DNA of 55,127 nt from Candidatus Thermoplasmatota archaeon (GTDB taxonomy: Archaea > Thermoplasmatota > Thermoplasmata > UBA10834). This document shows, one piece after another, positions 32,055-40,368 of this stretch (the stretch's first letter is position 1; the number at the start of each line of letters is the position of its first letter). The notes under the pieces are model-generated. The model searched no databases, was not told where the DNA came from, and was given only the letters and a program-made list of their open reading frames with translations. The DNA is taken from contig JAHIZT010000054.1 of NCBI GenBank assembly GCA_018814355.1, positions 1-55,127 on the forward strand, read 5' to 3'. The translations under genes were made by a program, and so were the position numbers.

Positions 32055-32648
32055 ATGAAGCTAGCAAGGATACTAGTCGGATGTCTTGCGCTGACAATGC
32101 TTCTGTTGGCGGTAGCTGGGAACTCTGCTGCGGGTGTTGACACCATTGGACCTGGGGCCTCGCACACCGAGAAGTTGAAGGTAGATTCGGGAGAACTGGT
32201 GGTCTACTGGTGGGCCGCTACTTCGGATCTGCACTTTGTGATGAAGGGCCCGGACGGGACCACGATTGTGGACGTCACGGACGACTCCTACACCTACGAC
32301 GTCTCCTTGATCGCGACCCAGGGCGGAACTTACACCCTGAAATGGACGAATGACGGCACAACCGCGTCCGTCTTGACCTTCTCCAGCCCGTTGCAGGATC
32401 TCGGACACACCTTCGACGTGCTCTTCTGGGGAGTTGTCATTGGCGGAATCATCATAGTTGCCGTGATCGTCCTTGTCGTGGTCCTCTCGCTCACGAAGAA
32501 GAGCAGGACGCCCCAGCCGGGAATGACCCCGCAGATATCGGCCCAGTATGTGGCCCAAGTAGCGGCGACGGGCAAGTGCCCGATGTGCGGCATGCCTGTG
32601 GATCCTCAGGGGTTGTTCTGCGCGAAGTGCGGTGCCAAGCTGAGATGA
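32055..32648 (+). CDS. Membrane-anchored protein: signal peptide, GOLD-like domain, helix, zinc ribbon
   Basis: 197 residues from the ATG at 32055 (GGGTGAT site upstream); the 22 residues before it are not signal-like. Residues 1-27 form a signal peptide (MKLARILVGCLALTMLLLAVAG). An external beta-domain (about 30-118) with VVYWWAATSDLHFVMKGPDG and GGTYTLKWTNDG looks like a GOLD/emp24-type sandwich. A transmembrane segment follows at about 127-152, and the cytoplasmic end has a zinc ribbon, CPMCGMPVDPQGLFCAKCG (about 176-194). The layout suggests a sensor or adaptor spanning the membrane. Function unknown; the GOLD similarity is by pattern only. Confidence 0.7.
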   Translation: MKLARILVGCLALTMLLLAVAGNSAAGVDTIGPGASHTEKLKVDSGELVVYWWAATSDLHFVMKGPDGTTIVDVTDDSYTYDVSLIATQGGTYTLKWTNDGTTASVLTFSSPLQDLGHTFDVLFWGVVIGGIIIVAVIVLVVVLSLTKKSRTPQPGMTPQISAQYVAQVAATGKCPMCGMPVDPQGLFCAKCGAKLR

Positions 32649-32666
32649 GCTAGGCTTCGGTCTAGC
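32649..32666 (+). terminator. UUCG-capped hairpin directly after the GOLD-like gene
   Basis: GCTAGGC, loop TTCG, GTCTAGC: a 7-bp stem (one G-U pair) closed by a C(UUCG)G tetraloop, starting at the base after the stop codon. No T tract follows, so it may be an mRNA-stabilising end or a terminator. Confidence 0.4.
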
Positions 32667-32901
32667 GTCGCACATCTGCGATCGATAGATCCGTCGATGA
32701 GCCAGAGGGCTCGATTGTCTCCGTGAGATGCCCGTGCGGAAGAATCATTTATCCCATCGGACCATCCTTGAACAAAGTTCGAGCACAGTCGCCGAAACAC
32801 GACACTGACGGCCTTCAATCGCGACCCATTATTCGATAAACCCTTTATGCAAATGAACACCGCATTATCGACGTTCTGAGGGGTAGATTTCGAAGAGTCG
32901 C

Positions 32902-33171
32902 TCATCTTGAGAGAGATTGCGAGAAGCCTATACTCAGAGACGAGGCGCAGACTCTTTCGTACATCCTTGTTCCTAAGTAGTAGAGATACGCTCCAACGAC
33001 AATCACCGCAATCCCAAGAAGCATGAGCCACCACGTTGGACCGACGGACTGGTCGTATGGAAGCTCTCTGGACTCTTCGCTTATGGACATCACCGACATG
33101 CTGCCAATCAAGAGAGCGAGAATCCCCAGGACTATGAGTATGATCCCCTTGACTTTGAGCCAATTCGTCAT
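32902..33171 (-). CDS. Small two-helix membrane protein
   Basis: 89 residues. MTNWLKVK precedes a first membrane segment (about 9-26, GIILIVLGILALLIGSMS). Then comes a polar external loop (about 30-44), a second segment (about 46-66, WWLMLLGIAVIVVGAYLYYLG), and a polar tail with one Cys. No family is recognised. It is alone on the minus strand, in a sparse region between two secreted-protein genes. A 235-base gap lies on its 3' side toward the UUCG hairpin, and I see no further gene there. Confidence 0.55.
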   Translation of the reverse strand: MTNWLKVKGIILIVLGILALLIGSMSVMSISEESRELPYDQSVGPTWWLMLLGIAVIVVGAYLYYLGTRMYERVCASSLSIGFSQSLSR

Positions 33172-33257
33172 TCGAACCCTCTGCCCGAATCGTCTTTCCT
33201 CCCCTATTGGCTTTTCTCGGAGAACAAGGCTGGGGCAGAGAGTGGCTCCACGACGTT

Positions 33258-33268
33258 GATTATATAGC
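33258..33268 (+). promoter_or_regulatory. Candidate TATA box for the repeat-rich secreted protein
   Basis: GATTATATAGC, the clearest AT-rich element in the gap, about 57 bases before the GTG start; the leader would hold the strong GGGGGAGGA ribosome-binding site. Confidence 0.55.
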
Positions 33269-33319
33269 GACCGCTCGTTCCAAGAGTCACCAACTGAGTG
33301 TGGCAGGGGGAGGAATTGC

Positions 33320-35011
33320 GTGAATGCTAGAGTCTTAGTTGTACTGATTGGAGTTGTGCTAGGGTGTCAGGTCCTGATGATTGGAGGGCCGGCTCAGACT
33401 ACTGCGGCTGACGTGGATTCGCGTCCTGTTTGGGGATATGCGAGCCCCATCGAAACGGAGGAAGCCGGAGATGCCTTGTACCCGAGTATCGTCATGAACG
33501 AGGAAGGGTATGGCGTAGCCGTGTGGATACAGTCCGCCGAACCCGAAGGCCTGGTCCATTCCATCTGGGCGAACAGATACTCGACTTCTGAAGGATGGGC
33601 AGGTCCGGTGCAGGTCAGCTCCACGGAGGGTTTGGATTGCACAGTGGCGCGAGCGGCCGTCGACCCGCAGGGGAACATCATCGTCGTGTGGACCTCCTTT
33701 GGGAACGGGGCCTTCAACATCTGGAGTATCAGGTACTCCGTTGGAGAGGGATGGGGAGTTGCGGAGCCGATCGACCCGAGCCCAACCGTCTCGACTTTGT
33801 TGGCTGATGTCGTCTGCGACAGTAACGGAAATGCGTTCGCCTTTTGGCTCGAGTACGGCGCGGTCAAGTCAAGCAGATATGTTGATGGTGTCGGTTGGGG
33901 ACCCGCGGAAAGCGTAAGCACTCATGGCGGGTACGCGCAACCTGCAAGCTTTGGAGTGGATTCGCACGGCAATGCAATCGCGGTCTGGTATGACGGGGGC
34001 GACTATAACTCAGCCATGCATCGCATCTGGTGCAACCGATATGTTGTGGGAGTAGGCTGGGGACTGGACGAGCTACTGATGTCCGCACCGGGTGTGGCCA
34101 ATCCATCGGTCGTGGTGGACGACGCTGGCAACGCAGTCGCGCTCTGGTTCGAGCCGAAGTCCGATGCCGGCTTTGCCCCTAGAGACGTTTGGTCGAGCAG
34201 ATTCACCGTCGGCGCGGGCTGGGGCAGCCCTGAGATGATCGAAGGGATCACAAACTACCTCTGGAGCATGAATCTAGCCGGCGATGGATCCGGGAACGCC
34301 ATTGCTGTGTTTGAGGAGTTGGACACGATAACCACCTCATTTCATCTCTGGACCAAGAAATACTCTCCCTTGACTGGATGGAGTCCAAAGGTGGAGGTCG
34401 GAACTTCCGGATTCTCGCCGGCTATTGACATCAACCACGATGGACTAGCTGTATTGATTTGGCTGGAATGGAATCAGGGTACGGTGTCGTCGAGCAGATG
34501 CACGCCTCAGACGGATTGGACCCAACCTGAGCTGGTCGGTACGGAGGGGAGCCAAGACCTGTGCATTGCGGTAGATGGCAATGGTAACGCCATCGCTGCT
34601 TGGATGTTGTACGACGAGCGGTCCAACATCTATGGCAACGAGTACGGAGTCCCACTCGAGGTCATTAGCGCGACGGTCGCCATCAAACCCGAAGCGTTGA
34701 ACCCGGGCAGCATGGGCAAGTGGATCACGGCGTACATAGAACTGCCGGAGGGCTTCGAGATCAGCGACGTCGTGGTGGACTCCATTAGGCTCAACGGCCA
34801 GTTCCCGGCGACAGGCCCCAGCGATTTCGTGGACTACGACAAGGACAAGGTCAAAGAGTTGATGGTCAAGTTCGACTTGCAGAGTGTATTGCACACGTGC
34901 CCTGAGATTGTAGGCAAGACGTTCACGGCCACGATCACCGGCACGTTGACTTCGGGGATTATGTTCGAGGGTTCGGACACCATCACTCTGTTGGCTCCGC
35001 GTTCGCGCTGA
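33320..35011 (+). CDS. Secreted protein with propeller-like GNAIAVW repeats
   Basis: 563 residues starting at a GTG five bases after GGGGGAGGA. Residues 1-30 are a signal peptide (VLVVLIGVVLGCQVLMIGG). From about 50 to 455 there are about eight imperfect repeats of roughly 50 residues with the core D-x-x-G-N-A-I-A-V-W and then a W-S-x-R-Y / G-x-G-W-G element (for example PQGNIIVVW, SHGNAIAVWYDGG, DAGNAVALWFEP, GNGNAIAAWMLY), most like blades of a beta-propeller. The C-terminal 110 residues (VAIKPEALNPGSMGKWITAY onward) form a separate beta-domain. It is probably cell-surface or extracellular and may bind polymers or proteins. No enzymatic motif is seen. Confidence 0.75.
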   Translation: MNARVLVVLIGVVLGCQVLMIGGPAQTTAADVDSRPVWGYASPIETEEAGDALYPSIVMNEEGYGVAVWIQSAEPEGLVHSIWANRYSTSEGWAGPVQVSSTEGLDCTVARAAVDPQGNIIVVWTSFGNGAFNIWSIRYSVGEGWGVAEPIDPSPTVSTLLADVVCDSNGNAFAFWLEYGAVKSSRYVDGVGWGPAESVSTHGGYAQPASFGVDSHGNAIAVWYDGGDYNSAMHRIWCNRYVVGVGWGLDELLMSAPGVANPSVVVDDAGNAVALWFEPKSDAGFAPRDVWSSRFTVGAGWGSPEMIEGITNYLWSMNLAGDGSGNAIAVFEELDTITTSFHLWTKKYSPLTGWSPKVEVGTSGFSPAIDINHDGLAVLIWLEWNQGTVSSSRCTPQTDWTQPELVGTEGSQDLCIAVDGNGNAIAAWMLYDERSNIYGNEYGVPLEVISATVAIKPEALNPGSMGKWITAYIELPEGFEISDVVVDSIRLNGQFPATGPSDFVDYDKDKVKELMVKFDLQSVLHTCPEIVGKTFTATITGTLTSGIMFEGSDTITLLAPRSR

Positions 35012-35243
35012 TGCCTTTCTTGCCTTAGGGCCTTCTCCGATGCGAGGCTAGAAGGGAAGAGAGACACCCCGACGATGGAGGCTATGCTCGCACACCTAGA
35101 TGCACTCTCGATGCCTAGCAGAACCCCGAAGGCGAGAGAGTCTCCCCTATTTCGGGTAGGCCTAAACCCCAAACCCTTTACACTGTTTTGCACTCACGAC
35201 TATTCAGAATTGTCGGTAGTCAGCTTCATGGACTGAGTAACGA

Positions 35244-35251
35244 CTTTATAC
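35244..35251 (+). promoter_or_regulatory. TATA box for the nuo operon, leaderless start
   Basis: CTTTATAC is centred 26 bases before the nuoA ATG at 35273, so the mRNA should begin at the start codon. It lies in the 261-base gap after the repeat protein; no other feature is seen there. Confidence 0.6.
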
Positions 35252-35272
35252 ATTGTAGCGAATCCCCGGGCA

Positions 35273-35632
35273 ATGCTTGCAGAGGACTATATGGGAGTCG
35301 CAGTTTTTGCGATCATAGCCCTTCTGATTCCAACGCTCGTATTCCTCCTCTCGAGATACATCCGGACGGACAAGAACGACCCTCGAGGCATGACAACCTA
35401 CGAGTGCGGTGAGGTCCCGGTGGGGGACGCTCGGATACAGTTCCATTTCCAGTACTACATGTATGCGATCATCTTCGTGGCATTCGACCTGGTGACTGTC
35501 TTTGTTCTCATGTGGGCACTGGTGTTCTCTGACCTGGGTCAGCTTGCGAAGCTCTACATGCTGATATTCCTGGGAATCCTTCTCGTTGGAGTGACGTACG
35601 CGCTGAAGAAGGAGGAGATAATCTGGATATGA
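35273..35632 (+). CDS. nuoA: Complex I subunit A
   Basis: 119-residue membrane subunit of the Nuo/Fpo proton pump. It has three membrane segments (about 8-28, 65-87, 92-110) and the family motif YECGEVPVGDARIQFHFQYYMYA between the first and second, the loop near the quinone cavity. It is the first gene of a run extending to nuoN, with ATG directly at the predicted transcript start. Its stop overlaps the nuoB start by four bases. Confidence 0.93.
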   Translation: MLAEDYMGVAVFAIIALLIPTLVFLLSRYIRTDKNDPRGMTTYECGEVPVGDARIQFHFQYYMYAIIFVAFDLVTVFVLMWALVFSDLGQLAKLYMLIFLGILLVGVTYALKKEEIIWI

Positions 35633-36204
35633 AGACCGCTCCCAACGATCCATCCATGGGAAATGTCCTCGCGTTCCGGTCAAAGGATTTCCTCAAATGG
35701 GCTGACAATGTTCTCGAGGGCATCCTTAGGAGGTCGCCAATAGGGACCGGAGTCGACCTCATCACCAAGGACTTCTTCAACTGGGCCACCAGGAACTCCA
35801 TATATCCCTTGCACTTCGGCATCATGTGCTGCGCGCTCGAGATGGCCGTCGCATCCGCCCCGAGGTTTGATGCACAGAGGTTCGGTGTCATCTACCGGTC
35901 CACGCCGAGGCAGTGCGATGTCCTCCTCGTCAACGGCCCAGTTAGCAAGAAGCTCAAGCCGGCCCTTAGGAGGCTGTACGACCAGATGCCTGGGCCGAAG
36001 TGGGTCATAGCGATGGGCGAGTGCGCCATATCTGGTGGGCCTTTCTACAACAGCTACAGCGTCGTGCCAGGCGTCGACCAGTTCATACCGGTCGACATTT
36101 ACATACCGGGGTGTCCAGCCAGACCAGAGGCGCTCATTGACGGGTTCATCAAATTGCAGAAGATAATCAAAGACAACAAGAAAGGACTGCTGACAGGCAA
36201 GTGA
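35629..36204 (+). CDS. nuoB: Complex I subunit B (N2 cluster)
   Basis: 191 residues. It carries the ligands of the terminal [4Fe-4S] cluster N2: adjacent Cys67-Cys68 in IMCCALEMA, Cys132 in GECAISGGPF and Cys162 in PGCPARPEA. N2 hands electrons to the quinone (or methanophenazine-like carrier) at the NuoB/NuoD interface. The first 35 residues are a short extension compared with methanogen FpoB. The start overlaps nuoA by four bases. Confidence 0.95.
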   Translation: MKTAPNDPSMGNVLAFRSKDFLKWADNVLEGILRRSPIGTGVDLITKDFFNWATRNSIYPLHFGIMCCALEMAVASAPRFDAQRFGVIYRSTPRQCDVLLVNGPVSKKLKPALRRLYDQMPGPKWVIAMGECAISGGPFYNSYSVVPGVDQFIPVDIYIPGCPARPEALIDGFIKLQKIIKDNKKGLLTGK

Positions 36205-36233
36205 ATCTCAAGACAATCAAAGGGGAGACTGAC

Positions 36234-36743
36234 ATGGGAGAGCGGGGGAAGAGCATTCTGTCGGAGGGCCTTGAGAGAGCCCCCAGCAGAATAGACGAGG
36301 TTCCCGAGGAGAGGGTCATCAGAGCGCTCCTTGACAACTTCCCATCGACCGTTACCGACTTCAAGAAGCTCAGGAAGGGCGTCATAAGGGCAAAGATGGA
36401 GCGCAGGGAGCTCTACAAGTGCTGCAAGTTCCTCAGAGACCAGCTGGGGTTCGAACACTTGTCCATGATCTCAGCGGTCGAGTACGACAACAGGTTCGAG
36501 ATCGTCTACCACATATCCTGCTACGGTTCCTGCCTGCTCCTGGAACTCATCACGAGCACGCCCAAGGACGACCCGAGCGTCGACTCCGTCTCCTCCGTCT
36601 GGGGAGGGGCCAACTGGCAGGAGCGGGAGTCCTTCGACCTAATGGGCATCAAGTTCAACAACCACCCGAGGCTGGAGCGCATACTGCTCCCCAAGGACTA
36701 CCTGTACCATCCGCTGAGGAAGGATTTCAAAGGGGGTGACTGA
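36234..36743 (+). CDS. nuoC: Complex I subunit C
   Basis: 169 residues from the ATG at 36234, which follows AGGGGAG; a GTG at 36201 overlapping the nuoB stop is the alternative but lacks a good site. Family features are LGFEHLSMISAVEYDNRFEIVYHI and the C-terminal WGGANWQERESFDLMGIKFNNHPRLERILLPKDY pattern. It is not fused to NuoD, as it is in some bacteria. It stabilises the peripheral arm next to NuoB and NuoD. Confidence 0.92.
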   Translation: MGERGKSILSEGLERAPSRIDEVPEERVIRALLDNFPSTVTDFKKLRKGVIRAKMERRELYKCCKFLRDQLGFEHLSMISAVEYDNRFEIVYHISCYGSCLLLELITSTPKDDPSVDSVSSVWGGANWQERESFDLMGIKFNNHPRLERILLPKDYLYHPLRKDFKGGD

Positions 36744-37826
36744 GTGGCCGAGATGTGGATCAACATGGGCCCCCAGCACCCGATGACGCACGGTCTCTGG
36801 AACCTCAGGATCAAGGTCGACGGGGAGACGATCACAGACGCAGAGCCGGAGGTCGGGTACCTGCACAGGGGGATAGAGAAGCTCTGCGAGGGCAAGACGT
36901 ACACTCAGATCATACCTCTCGCCGACAGGCTCTGCTACGGGTCGTCCATGACCTGGAGCCACCTGTACTGCCTCACGGTCGAGGACCTGATGGGCGTCGA
37001 GGTGCCCGAGCGCGCGGAGTACATTCGCGTGGCAGCGATCGAGATGCAGAGGATAGCGTCTCACCTGATGTGGCTCGCGGCGTACGCTGTGGACCTCGGG
37101 GCTATGGTCGGATTCATCTACACTATGAGGGACAGGGAGGTCTTCATCGACCTTCTCCAGGCGCTGACCGGCTCGAGGCTCACCTACAACTATCCGAGGA
37201 TAGGCGGGGTGGCGCACGACGTGCCTCCGGACTTCGAAAGGGATTCCTTGCGCGCGTGCGACTACATGGAAAAGAAGCTCGTGGAGTACGAGGACCTGTT
37301 CGACGGTTCGAAAATCTTCATGATGAGGAACGTCGGAGTCGGCAAACTGCGCAAGGAGGATGCCATGAACCTCGGGGTCACGGGCCCGCCGCTCAGAGCC
37401 TCCGGCGTGAATTACGACCTCAGGAAGGATATGTCATATTCGGTCTACCCTGAACTTGATTTCCAGGCATGCACCCTTCCGGACGGCGACTGCTATGCCA
37501 GATACCGAGTCAGGATGGATGAGATGTACGAGAGCTGCAAGATCGTCCGCCAGGCGATACAGAAGATGCCCAAGGGCAAGTGGAGGATTGTGGCTCCCAG
37601 GAACGCCCCATCGGGCACCGGCCTCGGAAGGGTCGAGGACCCGAGAGGCGAGGGGATGATGTACGTCGTAGGGGACGGGACTGACAAGCCCTACCGCCTC
37701 AAGATCAGGAGCCCGATCTTCGTGACCGTATCTGCAGCCAAGAAGATGCTCGTGGGATACAAAGTGGCCGATGTCGTGGCGATCATGGGCGGGCTCGACA
37801 TGTGCATCGGGGAGGCTGATAGGTGA
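36744..37826 (+). CDS. nuoD: Complex I subunit D (quinone-binding)
   Basis: 360 residues starting with GTG, four bases after GGGGGTGA and directly after nuoC. Key residues are the NMGPQHPMTHG N-terminal loop, whose His lies in the quinone pocket, and GYLHRGIEKL near 40. Its C-terminus, GGLDMCIGEADR, has the non-hydrogenase form (no paired Cys of a NiFe site). It is therefore the complex-I-type subunit and not a membrane-bound hydrogenase large subunit. Confidence 0.94.
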   Translation: MAEMWINMGPQHPMTHGLWNLRIKVDGETITDAEPEVGYLHRGIEKLCEGKTYTQIIPLADRLCYGSSMTWSHLYCLTVEDLMGVEVPERAEYIRVAAIEMQRIASHLMWLAAYAVDLGAMVGFIYTMRDREVFIDLLQALTGSRLTYNYPRIGGVAHDVPPDFERDSLRACDYMEKKLVEYEDLFDGSKIFMMRNVGVGKLRKEDAMNLGVTGPPLRASGVNYDLRKDMSYSVYPELDFQACTLPDGDCYARYRVRMDEMYESCKIVRQAIQKMPKGKWRIVAPRNAPSGTGLGRVEDPRGEGMMYVVGDGTDKPYRLKIRSPIFVTVSAAKKMLVGYKVADVVAIMGGLDMCIGEADR

Positions 37827-37833
37827 TGCCAAG

Positions 37834-38961
37834 ATGAACCTGTTCACTTTCAGCTACGGTATCATACATTGGCTCGTCGACCTCATCAACCATCTGTGGT
37901 ACTGGCTTGGCGATGTCCTGCCCTGGCAGTTCGGGGACTTCTTCGACGCCGTCGGCGAATTCGCAGCGTCCGACGGGCATATCACGGTGATGGCCATCTT
38001 GGTGGAAGTTCTCATAATCGTCATCATCGCGCTCGTGAACGTTCTCAACTTCATCTGGATCGACCGGAAGTTCATGGGACGCATGTTCGATTTCTACGGC
38101 CCGTACTACGTCGGCTACAGGATCGGCGGCTGGCTCCAGAACCTTGCGGACGGGATCAAGCTGTTCGTGAAGGAGATAATAACGCCTGCTAAGGCCGACA
38201 AGCTGGGGTTCCTCCTAGGACCAATCATATTCGTCGGCTCGTCGTTCCTCGCCTTGTCCACGATACCTCTTGGCCGTGACTTCGGGATATCGACGAACGC
38301 CTCCGGGGCCGGCGTGCCCGGCAGCGCGCTTATCGCGTTCGCGTTCTTCGCCATCGCTCCGTTCTCGATACTCATCTGTGGCTGGTCCTCGAACAACAAG
38401 TATACGCTCATCGGCGGACTGAGGTCCGCTGCCCAGATGATGAGCTACGAGATACCCATGCTGCTCACGGTCGCGAGTGTCTTCCTGATGGCCGGGAGCT
38501 TCAACTTCATGGAGATCGTGGATGCGCAACACGATGTGTGGTTCGCGATACCACTCTTCCTCGGATTCGTCATATTCCTGATATGTCTCGTCGCTGAGGT
38601 CGAGATACAGCCGTTCGACCTTCCGGAGGCCGAGGCCGAGCTCGTGGAGGGCTGGACGACGGAGTACTGCGGCATGCGGTTCGGCTTGTTCATGATGACC
38701 TCCTACCTGAGGGGATACATAGGAGGCGCGCTCGCCACCGCCCTCTTCCTGGGCGGTTGGCACGGCCCTGCACTGATCCCGGACCCGATATGGTTCCTGA
38801 TCAAGGCGTACATCGTCTTCGTCATAATCGAGTGGATGCGCTGGTCCGTCCCGAGGGTCAGGGTGGACCAGTTACTGAACATCGGCTGGAAGAGGCTAAT
38901 GCCTCTGGCGATGCTCAACCTGCTCATAGCTGCGTCCCTTAAGACCTTGGGGTGGTTCTGA
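37834..38961 (+). CDS. nuoH: Complex I subunit H
   Basis: 375 residues from the ATG at 37834 (TAGGTGAT upstream); a longer frame from 37771 overlaps nuoD and is not used. Eight or so membrane segments are visible. The family loops are LNFIWIDRKFMGRMFDFYGPYYVG near 72, QTLADGIK-type QNLADGIKLFVKE, EVEIQPFDLPEAEAELVEGWTTEY near 270, and the C-terminal RWSVPRVRVDQLLNIGWK. It connects the peripheral arm to the proton-pumping arm. The N-terminal 60 residues are longer than usual. Confidence 0.93.
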   Translation: MNLFTFSYGIIHWLVDLINHLWYWLGDVLPWQFGDFFDAVGEFAASDGHITVMAILVEVLIIVIIALVNVLNFIWIDRKFMGRMFDFYGPYYVGYRIGGWLQNLADGIKLFVKEIITPAKADKLGFLLGPIIFVGSSFLALSTIPLGRDFGISTNASGAGVPGSALIAFAFFAIAPFSILICGWSSNNKYTLIGGLRSAAQMMSYEIPMLLTVASVFLMAGSFNFMEIVDAQHDVWFAIPLFLGFVIFLICLVAEVEIQPFDLPEAEAELVEGWTTEYCGMRFGLFMMTSYLRGYIGGALATALFLGGWHGPALIPDPIWFLIKAYIVFVIIEWMRWSVPRVRVDQLLNIGWKRLMPLAMLNLLIAASLKTLGWF

Positions 38962-39869
38962 TGCCGGCCAGGAAGAGACTGAACAGCTTCGGTTTCGTGT
39001 TCAGGCCGATGAAGCGGACCGGGAAGCAGGTCTGGGAATCTCTCATAGTCGGCAAGCCCAATACCGTTCTTTACCCGTACCACAAGCTCAATCTCCCGCC
39101 GACCTACCGCGGGAAGCACACGCTCGACTTCAAGAAATGCATCGGCTGCGCCAACTGCGTCCAGATATGCCCCAACGACTGCATGTGGATGGAGAAGATC
39201 GAGGATCCCGAGCTCGGAAAAATAGAGAGGCCCGGGATCGACATGGGAAGATGCCTGTTCTGCGGTCTGTGCGTGGAAGTCTGTCCCACTGTGGCGCTCC
39301 ACGAGACGGTCGAGTTCGAGCTCGCGAGCAGTGACAGGGGCAAGATCAAGTTCAGCGCGAAGGAGCTCAGGGACGACTCCTATGCTGACAAGGTCGTCGA
39401 GGAGCGGCAGAAGCGAGCTGTTCCAGTGCTCGACCTGGGCAAGTGCACTGGATGCGAGAAGTGCGCCGGCGAGTGCCCCGAGATGTGCATCGCGATGATG
39501 CCCGTCGAGAGCGTGGGGAAGTTGAAGCCGGAGATCGCGCTGCCCAAGTGCACTGCGTGCGAGAAGTGCGTGGTCGCGTGCCCTGAGAAGGCCCTGACGA
39601 TGAAGGACATGTACGAGTCCTACTTCGAGATGCCAGAACCGAAGTTCATACTCAAGAACTGCACTGGCTGCAACGCGTGCGCGAAGGCCTGTCCCGCGGA
39701 TGCGATATACATGATGGAAATGCCGGGCACGGAGAGGATACTCAAGGACGGCAAGAAGAGCAAGCCGAAGAAGAGAGCCGTGTTCGTGCTGGAGAAGTGC
39801 GTCGGGTGCGGCAAGTGCTTCCGGGCGTGCAAGTTCCAGTCGATCGAGATGCCGGGGGTGAAGAAGTGA
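38961..39869 (+). CDS. nuoI: Extended complex I subunit I with six [4Fe-4S] motifs
   Basis: 302 residues from the ATG at 38961, sharing a base with the nuoH stop and preceded by GGGGTGG. The first 120 residues are ordinary NuoI/FpoI, with clusters at Cys60-63-66-70 and Cys98-101-104-108. Four more CxxCxxCxxxC motifs follow: 162-172, 197-207, 234-244 and 280-290. The last motif ends in Lys rather than Pro. A normal NuoI is about 150-180 residues with two clusters, so this is a fusion with a polyferredoxin-like region. As the operon lacks nuoE, nuoF and nuoG and no FpoF follows, this extension is a good candidate for the ferredoxin docking or electron-entry site (inference). Confidence 0.9.
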   Translation: MPARKRLNSFGFVFRPMKRTGKQVWESLIVGKPNTVLYPYHKLNLPPTYRGKHTLDFKKCIGCANCVQICPNDCMWMEKIEDPELGKIERPGIDMGRCLFCGLCVEVCPTVALHETVEFELASSDRGKIKFSAKELRDDSYADKVVEERQKRAVPVLDLGKCTGCEKCAGECPEMCIAMMPVESVGKLKPEIALPKCTACEKCVVACPEKALTMKDMYESYFEMPEPKFILKNCTGCNACAKACPADAIYMMEMPGTERILKDGKKSKPKKRAVFVLEKCVGCGKCFRACKFQSIEMPGVKK

Positions 39870-40129
39870 CCTGGGAGCTGTTCATATTCCTGTTCATGGC
39901 TGCCTCGGCCCTGATTTCCGCCATGATGGTCATCGCGTCCAAGGAGATAGTCCATAGCGTGATCGCCCTGGCTACCAGCTTCATATCCATTGCCGTCCTG
40001 TTCGTCATGCTAAGCGCAGAGTTCGTCGCCATCGTGCAGATCCTGGTCTATGTTGGCGCGGTTGTCGTCGTCATCCTGTTCGGTATCATGCTCACAAGGC
40101 GCGAGATAATGGAGAGTGAGAAGCGATGA
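39866..40129 (+). CDS. nuoJ: Complex I subunit J, N-terminal half
   Basis: 87 residues starting at a GTG that overlaps the nuoI stop (GTGA), four bases after GGGGGTGA. A longer frame from 39677 is a shadow of nuoI. It holds the first NuoJ membrane segments (WELFIFLFMAASALISAMMV, HSVIALATSFISIAVLFVML and AIVQILVYVGAVVVVILFGIM) and ends in the charged MLTRREIMESEKR. The rest of NuoJ is a separate gene, as in methanogen FpoJ. Confidence 0.88.
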   Translation: MTWELFIFLFMAASALISAMMVIASKEIVHSVIALATSFISIAVLFVMLSAEFVAIVQILVYVGAVVVVILFGIMLTRREIMESEKR

Positions 40130-40368
40130 ACACCGCAGTCCCGCGCGCATTGGCGGCCGCGGCCCTCGCGCTGCTGTTCATAGGCGCCATCCTGCAGGTC
40201 GACTGGCCCTCCGGCGAAATGGACCAGACCACTAGCCGGGAGGTCGGCCAGACTCTCTTCGGCTATTCGAACCTCTCGGGATACGGCCTCATCATGATGC
40301 TGATAGGTCTGTTGCTGCTCGTCGCCATGCTCGGCGGGGTGTTCCTCGCGAAGGAGGAGAAACCATGA
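40126..40368 (+). CDS. nuoJ: Complex I subunit J, C-terminal half
   Basis: 80 residues with membrane segments near 8-23 and 52-74, overlapping the first half by four bases and nuoK by four bases. It matches the C-terminal part of NuoJ (ending LLLVAMLGGVFLAKEE). Both halves are in separate frames with their own starts, so this is a genuine split gene as in Methanosarcina, not a sequencing frameshift. Confidence 0.85.
   Translation: MNTAVPRALAAAALALLFIGAILQVDWPSGEMDQTTSREVGQTLFGYSNLSGYGLIMMLIGLLLLVAMLGGVFLAKEEKP

Noticed and set aside
39677-39865. N-terminal extension of the nuoJ frame
   Set aside because: Out-of-frame reading of the nuoI cluster region; nuoJ begins at the GTG overlapping the nuoI stop.
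39866-40368. nuoJ broken by a frameshift
   Set aside because: Each half has its own start and a four-base overlap, and split NuoJ/FpoJ is known in methanogens; a genuine split gene.
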